A stretch of 64,000 nt of DNA from Prevotella sp. tc2-28 (GTDB lineage: Bacteria; Bacteroidota; Bacteroidia; Bacteroidales; Bacteroidaceae): positions 186,001 through 250,000 of the forward strand of contig NZ_FNRE01000004.1 in assembly GCF_900107705.1 (NCBI RefSeq), given 5' to 3'. Of the stretch, positions 27,208 to 35,376 are shown in pieces. Numbering within the stretch: the stretch's first letter is position 1; each line of letters opens with the position of its first letter. The notes under the pieces were generated by a model. That model was given only the letters and a program-made list of their open reading frames with translations. It was not told where the DNA came from and did not search any database. Position numbers and translations under genes: made by a program.

Positions 27208-28545
27208 TTATGGCAAATTGTGGTATAGCATGACCCTTGTGTATCGGTTGATCTCCTCCGGCTTGAACCTGCTGATGCCACCGAGGCCTTCCAGAACCAT
27301 CTGTTCTTTCGGTACGCCTCTCTTCTCCAGCTGTGCCGCTATGTAAGCCGCTCTTGCCTCCGAGAGTTTCTTGTTTCTCTCTTCCGTTCCCGTAGCCTTG
27401 TCTGCCGCTCCGACAATACGGACATAGAGATTGTGCTTCTTGGCCACCTTCGCTATCTCTGCGATGTTCAGATGCTGCGCCTTACTTGTCAGCTCAGCGG
27501 TATTCAGTTTGAAGAAGAAGTTCACTGGCACACCGATATATTCATTCTGTGTGGAGTCCGTCGGATTCGGCTGTGCTGGCTGACTGTCAGTCAATGCCAG
27601 GGTGCTTCCTTTCATCCTCGCCCTTAGTGCGTTCAGTCCGCTGTAGTTGTTCTTCGGATAGGAGCTTCGATTTTCCAGAGAATCAATGTCAGCTTCCAAC
27701 AGTCCTTTGATCTTCAGGATTTTCTTCATCTCGTTCATGGCTGCTTTATCCTTGGCCAGCTTATGCTCCAATACCTCGTTCTGATCCTTTAACTGATACA
27801 CATATCCCTGAAGCCAGTCGTTCTGATAGACATACGGCATCGGATCGATGATACGTTTCCATCCGGGTTTGCCGATGATGACTGTCAGGCCGAGAGAGCC
27901 ACGAAGCAGATGGTCGCCGAGTCTGCGGCTGTCACCTACACCGTCGAAATCCTGAAATGTCGTCGTGGCCCCAATCTCACCGGACAATAACAGTCGGTGT
28001 GTCATACGATACTGGCAGATGAAGCCGTAAGAGAGCGTACAGGGATTCTTCCGGGCATAAGAGTTGTTGATGATACCGACACCCGCAAAAGGTATCAGTC
28101 CCCATCTTCCCAGCCCGTCCTTGTCATGCTTATAGCCGTTGAGCACGTTATACATCAGGTCAACGTGAAGATTCTGGTACGACCTTGACGTAAGGCTATA
28201 ATCCTTGAACTTGAAGCCGTCGAATGCCAGCCTTGCCCCGAAATGAGGCGTGAACCACTTACCAAGTGCGATGGTCAGCAATGGCTTCGTCCTTCCGAAG
28301 AAGTCACTGCATCCGAGAGGCTTTCCCATGAATGCCGCTTCACCACCTTGAACGGACAGGAACCAGTTCGACCAGAAAGACAGTCCACCGACTGCATCAT
28401 CCAGATAGGTGGGAGTCAGCGGCTCTGACGAATGAAACCGACAGGATGAGATGCTGATGCTGTCATCCTGAAACACTTTTGCCTCTGCGTACATGCTTCC
28501 TGCGAGAAGCAGAGAGGCTGCAAAATACAATCTTATACTTTTCAT
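27208..28545 (-). CDS. OmpA-family outer-membrane protein with N-terminal barrel
   Basis: This 445-residue exported protein has a signal peptide (ending MYAEA). Residues 40-235 form a beta-barrel-like part (GEIGATTTFQDFDG, SLGLTVIIGKP). A coiled-coil spacer lies at 250-290. The C-terminal OmpA-like peptidoglycan-binding domain (320-445) has NVRIVGAADKATG-type and ARAAYIAAQLEKRGV segments. It would anchor the outer membrane to the wall, plausibly stabilising the mating pore. It is the first gene after a 53-bp promoter element shared with the 33235 gene. Confidence 0.82.
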   Translation of the reverse strand: MKSIRLYFAASLLLAGSMYAEAKVFQDDSISISSCRFHSSEPLTPTYLDDAVGGLSFWSNWFLSVQGGEAAFMGKPLGCSDFFGRTKPLLTIALGKWFTPHFGARLAFDGFKFKDYSLTSRSYQNLHVDLMYNVLNGYKHDKDGLGRWGLIPFAGVGIINNSYARKNPCTLSYGFICQYRMTHRLLLSGEIGATTTFQDFDGVGDSRRLGDHLLRGSLGLTVIIGKPGWKRIIDPMPYVYQNDWLQGYVYQLKDQNEVLEHKLAKDKAAMNEMKKILKIKGLLEADIDSLENRSSYPKNNYSGLNALRARMKGSTLALTDSQPAQPNPTDSTQNEYIGVPVNFFFKLNTAELTSKAQHLNIAEIAKVAKKHNLYVRIVGAADKATGTEERNKKLSEARAAYIAAQLEKRGVPKEQMVLEGLGGISRFKPEEINRYTRVMLYHNLP

Positions 28546-28580
28546 TTCTAACTTTAATTTTTGATTATCCTGGAAAGTGC

Positions 28581-28633
28581 TGCAAAGGAACAGCTAAAAA
28601 ACGACTCATGCAGGATTTTGCAGAAAACCTTTT
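28581..28633 (-). promoter_or_regulatory. 53-bp shared promoter/operator element, copy 1
   Basis: It matches 33273-33325 at 52 of 53 positions (one G/T change at 28610). Its - strand end reads TTCCTTTGCA, a -7-like box, so transcription would start near 28580, 35 nt before the OmpA-like start. An imperfect palindrome GGATTTT-GCAG-AAAACC lies at 28613-28629. Confidence 0.6.
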
Positions 28634-28645
28634 TGTTTTTAACAC

Positions 28646-30112
28646 TTATCTCGACCTGCCACGACTCTTGCCCGACATGAGCCGTGCCGCCTCTGCCAGA
28701 CAACGCCTTGCCCATTTGCGGTCATCCTCACCGTCTTTCTTACCCCAGTCGCTGTCAGGACTGCCGCCACCGCCATGCGTCTGTGCGAACTCCGTTGCCT
28801 GATCCACATAGCCGAGGAAGAGAGCTGCAGCAACTGTCATGATAGCCTGACCATGCTCAGCCATATCCATCAATAGCGTACCCTCGAAGTAGTCAAGCGT
28901 GGTGGCATCCAACTGTGACAGTCTGGAGAACTGCACCTTCGTGTCGTCAATCATCATCTGAGACAGCTGCGCCTGTACGTCACGCATAGCCCGCTCCTGT
29001 GCAAGAGGAACGACCTTGTTAATCTCTCCCTGAAGATGCTCATACTCCTCGTACAGTTCACGGTGCTGGTTGCCAAGCTCGCGGAGCTGGCCGTTAGCAG
29101 TATTCAGCTTCTCCTGCTTGTCCTCAATCTTCTTTTCGATGTTCTGGAGCTGTTGCTGGAGAATAAACAGCCGTGCTTCCTTCTCGCGTGTTGTCTCTTC
29201 ACCTGATGCTTTGAGGTCGGCAATCTGCCGCTCGATACTCGTCTTGTCATTTTCAAGGTTGGAGATCATGGTTGTAAGACCCTTCACACGCTTCTCTGCC
29301 TTCTTGATTTCATCTTCGAGGCTACGCTTCGTATTCTGATAGATGATAATCTCAGCCTGTAGGGAGCTGCATTTCTGCTCCAGCTGTTCACGCTGCTGAT
29401 CCAGCCAACGATAGTATTCTTCCGTTGTCCTGTGCCGTGCGCCAGTGTCAGCGATATGAGTGCCGCGTTGCAGGTTGTACTTCTGTGTGATGACCGCCAA
29501 CTCATCATGTAGCTCCATGAACTTCTTGCTGAGTTTTAGCTTCTTCTCACCACCGAATATCTCCTTGAACTTAAATTCCCCCTTCTCGTTGATAGGCATG
29601 AGCGTACAGTGAGCGTGAGGGTTTTTCTCGTCCAGATGAACGACGAAGGCAAGGATGTTGTCCTCCCCATATTTCTTGGCCAAGAATTGATACATATCCT
29701 TTGCCCAGTTCTCGATGTCCTCCTTACGTGTCAGATGCGAGTTGTCAGCCCCCAAGTTATCGTTAAGTTCCTGGTCACCGAAAGCCAGCCGTCTCATCTG
29801 GGTACGTGAACCGCCAAGAATCAGGTTGACGATGGTGCGGAACTGAGGTTCTTCCAGCCCCTCGTTCTTGTCCCGTATACCACGACGGCCAAGATTAGCC
29901 ACCATCCGCTTTGGGATGCTGTGCTTTTTGTCCACCTCGGAGATTACCCCGCCTTTCGTCACCTCGAAGTTCAGATGCTCACGCGTAAAATCATAGTTGC
30001 CTTTCCGCTTAGCAAACTTCAGGGCCCCTTTGGTGTTTCTCCTCAGATGCTCGGCACTCTCCGCTTCGGTCATGCCTTTCTGTGTCTTGATGTCAAGAAC
30101 CTGATAAGCCAT
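28646..30112 (-). CDS. Relaxase with HxDE..PHxH motif (MOBV / Mob_Pre-like)
   Basis: This 488-residue protein nicks and carries the transferred strand. Residues 1-230 are the relaxase domain, with the metal-binding motif HLDEKNPHAH at 159-168 (H159, D161, E162, H166, H168). Residues 235-400 form a long coiled coil (QLEQKCSSLQAE, EKKIEDKQEKLN). The C-terminus is Gly/Ser-rich and basic (GGGGSPDSDWG, MSGKSRGRSR). The upstream 269-bp gap has hairpins expected for an oriT. The block it shares with the coupling protein supports a self-transmissible element. Confidence 0.9.
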   Translation of the reverse strand: MAYQVLDIKTQKGMTEAESAEHLRRNTKGALKFAKRKGNYDFTREHLNFEVTKGGVISEVDKKHSIPKRMVANLGRRGIRDKNEGLEEPQFRTIVNLILGGSRTQMRRLAFGDQELNDNLGADNSHLTRKEDIENWAKDMYQFLAKKYGEDNILAFVVHLDEKNPHAHCTLMPINEKGEFKFKEIFGGEKKLKLSKKFMELHDELAVITQKYNLQRGTHIADTGARHRTTEEYYRWLDQQREQLEQKCSSLQAEIIIYQNTKRSLEDEIKKAEKRVKGLTTMISNLENDKTSIERQIADLKASGEETTREKEARLFILQQQLQNIEKKIEDKQEKLNTANGQLRELGNQHRELYEEYEHLQGEINKVVPLAQERAMRDVQAQLSQMMIDDTKVQFSRLSQLDATTLDYFEGTLLMDMAEHGQAIMTVAAALFLGYVDQATEFAQTHGGGGSPDSDWGKKDGEDDRKWARRCLAEAARLMSGKSRGRSR

Positions 30113-30381
30113 AATTGTCTTCTTTTACATTTTTTTTGATTCTGTCATCCATGTCCGGAAACCTTGAAAAACAAAGGCCAGAGCTTGCTCTTTCCAAGGC
30201 CGCCACCTCCCTAAAATGAACTTTTAGGGGAATTAGGCTTCCCAACAAAAAAAATTGAGCAGGCAGGGCAAGCCCACTTTGGCCAGTCACGACAGCCTGC
30301 CGATTTTTTGCAGTTGACCTCTCTGCCGCTGCCATGAGCCACCTTTGGCAGCTCAGGCAGCGGTGCTTCATGAGGTCTGAA
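30113..30381. other. Candidate origin of transfer (oriT) upstream of the relaxase
   Basis: This 269-bp gap holds several inverted repeats: CCCTAAAA/TTTTAGGG (30210-30217 and 30223-30230), GGCAGG/CCTGCC (30262-30267 and 30296-30301), and CCGCTGCC/GGCAGCGG (30326-30333 and 30356-30363) with inner TGAGC/GCTCA arms. MOBV-type elements usually have oriT just upstream of the mob gene. The nick site cannot be named. The last hairpin could also end the upstream gene's transcript. Confidence 0.45.
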
Positions 30382-30747
30382 TCAACGTTCAGCTGAACAG
30401 GAATCGCCATTGTTTTCACTTGTTTTTGCGTCCTTACGAAAGATGTTAAGCACGCGGATAAGAGTGCCGTTCTGGCATTGCTTTACCTCAATAGCGCCAT
30501 CATTTTCGAGCGTTCTGAGGAACGAAAAGACGGTGTTTCTGCTCCAGTTCCAGCGTTTGGAAAGGTCACTGACCTTAGCAAGAAACGGTATGCGGACACC
30601 ACCGTCAAAGTCCTGATCCACTTTCACTTTCTGTTTGGCGACGAGGTATTGAAACGCCTCGAAACGTGATGTCCTATTAGGTAGAGACTTACCCAGAAAG
30701 CGGATAAGACAGTCACTGATTGCTATATAAAAACCATTTGAATCCAT
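30382..30747 (-). CDS. Small winged-helix-like protein upstream of the relaxase
   Basis: This 121-residue protein starts at MDSNGFYIAISD. It has a helix-turn-helix-like stretch (FLAKVSDLSKRWNWSRNTVFSFLRTLENDG, about 55-85) as in replication or mobilisation helper proteins that bind DNA. The gap between it and the relaxase has oriT-like hairpins, so it may bind oriT as an accessory (MobA-like) factor. No close family recognised. The eight earlier in-frame residues to 30771 are less likely. Confidence 0.6.
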   Translation of the reverse strand: MDSNGFYIAISDCLIRFLGKSLPNRTSRFEAFQYLVAKQKVKVDQDFDGGVRIPFLAKVSDLSKRWNWSRNTVFSFLRTLENDGAIEVKQCQNGTLIRVLNIFRKDAKTSENNGDSCSAER

Positions 30748-30782
30748 AACGCAGATTGCAGTTAAATCCAAGAATCAGTTGA

Positions 30783-31355
30783 CTATGCGGCCTTCTTCAG
30801 CTGCTTCTCTTCCGTCTGAAGAGGTATCGGTTTGCGTCCTTTCGGGTTGGGTTCCGCCATCATATCCGGGTACATGATCATGGCGATGAGGATGATGAAA
30901 CCGACATCAGCCAACAGCATGAACGGCGAGAAAACCAGAATGATTTCGCAGGTAGCGAAGCCACCGAAAGCGTTCCGGCTTCTGTTGTAGGTAGAATACA
31001 ACCGGTCAGCGAACTTATAACCTCTGCCAAACGGGAACAACATAAGTGTCAATATCCAGCAGAGGAAGAACTGAGCCGTCGGGAACATGTAGAAGTCGAA
31101 ATAATAGTGGTAGTCCGTCAGCAGGGTATAGTCTATGAACTGGATGGAAATGAGGCACACCTCAATGATAAACATGAAGTATTTCCGTGCATTGATAGAA
31201 GTCTTCATGCGCTCGTGGAAATTGTGGAAACGCTGCTTTGCAGCCCTTATCTTCCTGCCGATATAGCCATAGCCATGAGGCCTTGTAGCCAAGAATGTGA
31301 TGATGGCTACTGCCAGGAAGAATAGCAGTCTTATTGATACTAAGAATTTCTCCAT
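30783..31355 (-). CDS. Polytopic membrane protein of the conjugation block
   Basis: This 190-residue protein has four hydrophobic segments: about 7-24 (LLFFLAVAIITFLATR), 60-78, 92-108 (FFLCWILTLMLFPFG) and 135-160 (IILVFSPFMLLADVGFIILIAMIMY). The N-terminal loop and the C-terminus are basic. Not recognised. It lies 11 bp after the 31367 gene and 35 bp before the DNA-binding-like gene. Confidence 0.65.
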   Translation of the reverse strand: MEKFLVSIRLLFFLAVAIITFLATRPHGYGYIGRKIRAAKQRFHNFHERMKTSINARKYFMFIIEVCLISIQFIDYTLLTDYHYYFDFYMFPTAQFFLCWILTLMLFPFGRGYKFADRLYSTYNRSRNAFGGFATCEIILVFSPFMLLADVGFIILIAMIMYPDMMAEPNPKGRKPIPLQTEEKQLKKAA

Positions 31356-31366
31356 ATGAAAGAATA

Positions 31367-31870
31367 TTAGTGAAAGTCCTTGATAAGTTGAATAGGATTA
31401 ACCGACTCCAGGATGACCACATCCTGCTCGTTCTGGAGCCGTTCAAGCCGCTTATGAAGCGCCTCGTACATGATCTCAGCCGAGTCATATACGTTGATGA
31501 AGAACGATTCCAGACAGCCATGCATAGAAGAATAGAGATGCACGACAGCCATGTTTCCCAGTGTCGGCTTCGTATATGCGACACACTCCATGCTGCTGTT
31601 ATCCTTCGACTTGACAGCAAGCAGGACAGTCAAAGACAGCAGTTCCTGAATCTGCTGGATGACATCATCAATCATCATCTGCCGGTCCAGGGAATAGCTG
31701 ATGACTGAGCATTCAACTGCCTTCTCAACAGCTTTAGACTCCTGACAGGCATTCATGAAAATGGTCAGTCTCTTACAAATCTCATTGATGTTAAAGTCCA
31801 TGACGGATAGCCCAGACTGGGCATACTTTGCCTCTGTAGAGAGGCTTGGATTAATCTTGATATTTTCCAT
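31367..31870 (-). CDS. Hypothetical protein of the conjugation block
   Basis: This 167-residue, mostly helical soluble protein (DFNINEICKRLTIF, VIQQIQELLSLTVLLAVK) has no signal peptide. Its start codon overlaps the stop of the upstream lipoprotein gene by one base, so translation is probably coupled. Not recognised. Confidence 0.6.
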   Translation of the reverse strand: MENIKINPSLSTEAKYAQSGLSVMDFNINEICKRLTIFMNACQESKAVEKAVECSVISYSLDRQMMIDDVIQQIQELLSLTVLLAVKSKDNSSMECVAYTKPTLGNMAVVHLYSSMHGCLESFFINVYDSAEIMYEALHKRLERLQNEQDVVILESVNPIQLIKDFH

Positions 31871-32910
31871 TATATGATGTTTTTGATATGAGTTTTCAGA
31901 AGATATACCGATATCTTATCGAGGAACTGCAGTTCATCGTTATTGACCTTGGACGGACACTTATCCAGTTTTATGTAGAGTTCCGGCATGTCCTGGGCAA
32001 TGTCCAGCATGAGCTGCTGCTGACCGGAAGAGAGCGCAGCCATAGATATTTCATCAATGGTAAAATACGGCTGCATGAGCATCCATCGGTAGTTCCTTGC
32101 GATGACCGGATTTATCTTCAAACCGTTCATGATCTGGTCTCTGCACACCTCTGCATTCTGTAAGATACGTCGGTTATAGCGCATGGTCATATACGTTGCT
32201 ATCTCATCGATGGAGGCAAAGGAATCCTTGCCGGTACCATAGAATGTATTGCAGATCCTTGCTGTCTGGTCGGTCAGTTCCTGAAGCTTTTGCTGGGGAA
32301 CCATAGGCAGGAACTGGAGCATGGAACGGAAGCATATATCCTCCTTCTTCAGGAAATCCCTGAATATTTCACGGCTTTCAATATGCATATAGTTAGGGTC
32401 AGACAAGATACGGTCATACTCCTGAAGAGTCTTGTCGAGATCCTTGTATGTCGCGTTGTTATCCAGCTTCGCAAAGAACCTGTCAGCCTGTTTCTGTGAT
32501 TTCTCATCGATGAACTTCTTCGCTCCGTTAGTCGTGTTCGTCTTGATGAACACCACATCAGCCAGTGAACGCGGCTTCGAGAAAGCCAGTCTGAGAATCT
32601 CCGTTCTGAGAGAATCGCTGACGTTTAAAACCTCGTCCTGCATCTTCTGGTTGGCTGCATAAGCCGTATCACGCATAGAGAAAGAGATGATGGAATCCTC
32701 CATCTGCTCTGTCAGGTTGATATACTCCACCAGCTCGTCTATCGATGCAGAACTCTTCGACTGGAGTACAGTCAGCTCCGACTTGCATACCGCCAGAGCA
32801 CCATTCACATCCTTCACACGGACACCCTTCTTCTGGCATCCCGATAACATGGTGATGACAGCCAGAGCCATCAGACCCATGTACGTTTTCAAACAAAATT
32901 TCTTGATCAT
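31870..32910 (-). CDS. Conjugative-element lipoprotein, unknown function
   Basis: This 346-residue protein starts at MIKKFCLKTY and has a signal with lipobox LSGC (cysteine near residue 25). The mature part is long and helical (LTEQMEDSIISFSMRD, RDFLKKEDICFRSMLQF). It could act as a periplasmic scaffold or surface-exclusion protein, but no motif decides this. The ATG 14 codons upstream (32952) would put charged residues before the signal and is unlikely. Confidence 0.65.
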   Translation of the reverse strand: MIKKFCLKTYMGLMALAVITMLSGCQKKGVRVKDVNGALAVCKSELTVLQSKSSASIDELVEYINLTEQMEDSIISFSMRDTAYAANQKMQDEVLNVSDSLRTEILRLAFSKPRSLADVVFIKTNTTNGAKKFIDEKSQKQADRFFAKLDNNATYKDLDKTLQEYDRILSDPNYMHIESREIFRDFLKKEDICFRSMLQFLPMVPQQKLQELTDQTARICNTFYGTGKDSFASIDEIATYMTMRYNRRILQNAEVCRDQIMNGLKINPVIARNYRWMLMQPYFTIDEISMAALSSGQQQLMLDIAQDMPELYIKLDKCPSKVNNDELQFLDKISVYLLKTHIKNII

Positions 32911-32998
32911 AACTGAGTTTTTTGAATTAAAAAGCGGATGTGCAAGTGCCAATCACACCATACACACCCGCAACTAATGACACAGATTTATAAAACTA

Positions 32999-33235
32999 TT
33001 ACTCACTATCCTTTGACCCGCCATGAGCCTCCGACGCTGCCGGTTTCTCTGTTACGGGCTTCTCAACTATTCCTCCTTTCTCCAATGTCTTGATGATTTT
33101 CAACTTCGTTTCCTTTAACAATTTCGATAGTTCGTTAAAGAGCTCGATGTCCACACCCTTGCACTCCTCCATACCGAAAAGAACCGAAGTCTGCTTGTCG
33201 TCGAGCTTGATCTGGAAATTAAATACTGCTTTCAT
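32999..33235 (-). CDS. Small hypothetical protein, first gene of the relaxase block
   Basis: This 78-residue charged protein (KAVFNFQIKLDDKQTSVLFG, a lysine-rich helix, then an acidic tail) has no membrane segment. It is the promoter-proximal gene of the - strand block; the 53-bp promoter element ends 37 bp upstream of its start. Size and place would suit a regulator, but no helix-turn-helix is evident. Confidence 0.55.
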   Translation of the reverse strand: MKAVFNFQIKLDDKQTSVLFGMEECKGVDIELFNELSKLLKETKLKIIKTLEKGGIVEKPVTEKPAASEAHGGSKDSE

Positions 33236-33272
33236 TTTTCTAAAATTTTAAGTGAAATCCTGAAATAAATGG

Positions 33273-33325
33273 TGCAAAGGAACAGCTAAAAAACGACTCA
33301 TTCAGGATTTTGCAGAAAACCTTTT
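33273..33325 (-). promoter_or_regulatory. 53-bp shared promoter/operator element, copy 2
   Basis: Near-identical to 28581-28633. The - strand -7-like box TTCCTTTG places the start site near 33272, 37 nt before the 33235 start, almost the same spacing as copy 1 (35 nt). This suggests both transfer units share one regulator. Confidence 0.6.
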
Positions 33326-33610
33326 CAAATTTAACATTTGCCCATTAGCATCAGGACACGACAATAGCTGTCGCCCAAGAATTAGAAGGGTGACAACCAG
33401 AAAAGACACCAGAACAGGCTCTGTTCAGCGGTCTCTGTAATGGCTATCCTTAGACCATCCCACGAGGATTGCCTTGGTGAAACGCCACAGTATATAGAGC
33501 ACTATCAGTTGCATAGTCATCTTCAATTATATCGTTTATTGGCAGCCCTGGTCGCCCATCAGCCGCCGTTATTACACACTTGCCTCACACTCACTTGTCG
33601 GAATGCAATA
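33326..33610. other. Gene-less stretch, no clear content
   Basis: No supported ORF. The only notable item is a small hairpin (AGAACAG-GCT-CTGTTC) near 33400-33420. I see no repeat or promoter here. Confidence 0.4.
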
Positions 33611-33889
33611 TTTATCGGATCTCCTGGAAGTTAGACTTTCTCTTTTTTGAGAACCCCACTTCGGAGAAGCTTTTTTTTCATCGGCATATCCTATCAGTTA
33701 TAGACTTTTCTTTGTGCCAAGAACAAGAGAGGTTAGTTGATGAAAGGGCAAGGAATTTCGGCAGGAAGTTCATTCATTAACTTGCTCCCGAAATAGCCTG
33801 CGGTACTTGCATATTCATCAAGCCTCTCTACCTTTGCACAGGGGAAAGTCGTCAATAACTGATAGCAGTTTTGCCGTCTGAAAGGCGAC
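33611..33889 (+). ncRNA. Structured promoter-leader element A (candidate regulatory RNA locus)
   Basis: Homologous to element B (36762-37052). In order: a short hairpin with T8 (33659-33678, terminator-like); nested inverted repeats AGAGAGG/CCTCTCT (33726-33732, 33823-33829), TTGATGA/TCATCAA (33737-33743, 33815-33821), ATTTCGG/CCGAAAT (33755-33761, 33788-33794) and AAGTT/AACTT; then a promoter -7 box TACCTTTG (33829-33836) followed by GCACAG. The paired arms differ from B, yet pairing is kept. Transcripts starting near 33840 would run into C1 and C2. Confidence 0.45.
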
Positions 33890-33927
33890 GGAGAAGTCCC
33901 AAAGGGTATAAGAAAACAGTACGGGGC

Positions 33928-34095
33928 GGGTGGTCGGGAGTTGATATAATAAAGAGTTTAGGCAGACATCCGGTGCACTTTTCCTTTGGCATAAAGGATA
34001 TGTGCGCGTCTGCCCCGTGCTCAGAATAGGCTGTTGCACTTCGTGAGGCAGGTGTCCTGCTCCATGAAATGCAAGAGCTTTTTATGAGCACAAAA
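33928..34095 (+). ncRNA. Hairpin-rich element C1 (candidate structured RNA)
   Basis: Shares an ordered set of motifs with C2. Arms: GGCAGAC/GTCTGCC (33961-33967, 34008-34014) enclosing CCTTT/AAAGG (33983-33987, 33993-33997), then GTGCTCA/TGAGCAC (34017-34023, 34085-34091) enclosing a long variable hairpin with CAGG-TGT-CCTG. No ORF is supported. Strand is inferred from the upstream promoter in element A. Confidence 0.45.
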
Positions 34096-34304
34096 CCAGC
34101 AGCGTCGATATTAGCCATCCACCTCGCAGCAGCCATGACAGTTCAAGCCGCTGCCATCATCAAGCCTTTCTGGAAGTATCTTTCAAATGGCGTTGAAGAC
34201 TGTCATTTGAGAAATACAGGAGGAAAGGTTCGACGATAGCAGCAAGCCATCAGAAACGTAGGCTGCCGTGAAATGGATAGCGTTTTCAAGCGGAAACATG
34301 GGCT

Positions 34305-34505
34305 GGGTGGCCGGGAAATGATAGCACAGAGAAAAGCAAAGTGTAGCGGAGCCATAGAGATAAGTGCAGGCAGACATCAGGCGGTCTTTTCCTTTGACCC
34401 TTCAAAGGATATGTCCGCGTCTGCCCAGTGCTCATAGCAGGCTGTTGTTCTTCTCATAACGTACCTGTTACGAGAGATACAAGAGCTTACTATGAGCACG
34501 AAAAA
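34305..34505 (+). ncRNA. Hairpin-rich element C2 (candidate structured RNA)
   Basis: Second copy of C1 with a longer 5' part. Arms: GGCAGAC/GTCTGCC (34369-34375, 34419-34425), CCTTTGA/TCAAAGG (34391-34397, 34402-34408) and GTGCTCATAG/CTATGAGCAC (34428-34437, 34490-34499). The inner apical hairpin sequence differs from C1 but still pairs (TAAC-GTACCT-GTTA), supporting selection on structure. Confidence 0.45.
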
Positions 34506-34616
34506 TTGAAAAACATAGACCCAAGAAATGCCTATATATAAATAAGAAATGTGTAGATAGCCCAGGGTGAAAGCACATAGAAAAGAATACAATCCTCAGA
34601 TAATAAAACAGATTGA

Positions 34617-34640
34617 TGCCCCTGTCCGAAAACAGAGGCA
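34617..34640 (-). terminator. Hairpin 3' of ssb
   Basis: TGCCCCTGT (34617-34625) pairs with ACAGAGGCA (34632-34640) with one wobble, 25 bp after the ssb stop. No strong T-run follows. A related hairpin lies at 35681-35694 in opposite orientation. Confidence 0.5.
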
Positions 34641-34664
34641 CCTGGCAGAAAAGGGAGAAGGCCG

Positions 34665-35057
34665 TTATTTCTTAGCCTTCATTTTCTTCTCCTCCTTTGG
34701 CTGTTCAGCCGGGGTCTCGTCGCTCTTATCTTCGTCCTTCATCTCGAAGAACTTGGTGGCCACGAGTTTTATAGTGTTGTGGTTAACGTTATCTTTATCC
34801 GTCCACTCTTCGGGCTTGAAGTAACCCTCGACCGTCACGCGAGTACCCTTGGTCAGGATGTTGAAGCTGTCAGAAGCCTCGTTGCTCTTCCATGCCTCGA
34901 TGTTGAGGATTGCGGAAACCTTTTTCTCTGTGCCATCGATCTTCTCCGTGCGGCGAACTGAGAGGCCGAAGCGGGCGATTGATGCGGTTGCGAACTGGTT
35001 GATGGTAGCGTTGTTTACTACAAAACCTGAAATCTGAAAGTTGTTCATTGTCTTCAT
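34665..35057 (-). CDS. ssb: Single-stranded DNA-binding protein
   Basis: This 130-residue protein has an SSB OB fold: ASIARFGLSVRRTEK, AILNIEAWKSNEAS, LTKGTRVTVEGYFKPEEW and NTIKLVATKFFEM. The tail is acidic then lysine-rich, without the usual DDDIPF tip. Element-borne SSBs coat transferred single strands. The start may be 35057 or the third codon later (MNNFQISG, 35048). A decayed inverted relative lies at 35377-35730. Confidence 0.85.
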   Translation of the reverse strand: MKTMNNFQISGFVVNNATINQFATASIARFGLSVRRTEKIDGTEKKVSAILNIEAWKSNEASDSFNILTKGTRVTVEGYFKPEEWTDKDNVNHNTIKLVATKFFEMKDEDKSDETPAEQPKEEKKMKAKK

Positions 35058-35176
35058 AACTTTAATTTTTTTAGATGTTAATATTTAAATTTTACGCTGC
35101 TTAGAATAGCAAGACAGGAGAAGGTGCCATAAGACAAGGGAATGCCGACAAAAAATAAACCCTTGCGGCTCTGAAC

Positions 35177-35231
35177 AAATTTGGATTAAGGAAAGCCTTC
35201 CCCAAATTTATTTTGATTTTTTTCGAGCAAA
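35177..35231 (-). promoter_or_regulatory. ssb promoter with overlapping inverted repeat
   Basis: On the - strand TTTG (35228-35231) and TAAATTTG (35203-35210) are 17 bp apart. AAATTTGG (35177-35184) and CCAAATTT (35202-35209) form a perfect inverted repeat with inner AAGG/CCTT arms, overlapping the -7 box and the start of the leader. It could be an operator or attenuator. Confidence 0.5.
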
Positions 35232-35245
35232 ACAGGATGTGCGCC

Positions 35246-35274
35246 CTTGACGAGCGCCGCTGTCGCTAACTTTG
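35246..35274 (+). promoter_or_regulatory. + strand promoter before the ssb-like remnant
   Basis: TAACTTTG (35267-35274) then CAACGG matches the -7 consensus; a CTTGA sequence at 35246-35250 is a weak -33. The remnant ORF begins about 100 bp later. Confidence 0.4.
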
Positions 35275-35376
35275 CAACGGAAAATTGTATATGACATCGC
35301 CCGAAAAAATGATGTGAAGACGTAGAACGACCGATGCCAGGTTATACCGAAATGAATAACGAGAGTCAACCAGCCC

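Noticed and set aside
33440..33780. Two short + strand ORFs (64 and 66 codons) in the gene-less region
   Set aside because: They run through element A's hairpins and T-run, have no promoter or start context, and their translations are low-complexity.
33611..34664. Retron or group II intron
   Set aside because: The structured RNA would fit in principle, but no reverse transcriptase is encoded anywhere in the window and no intron domain V/VI motif is seen.
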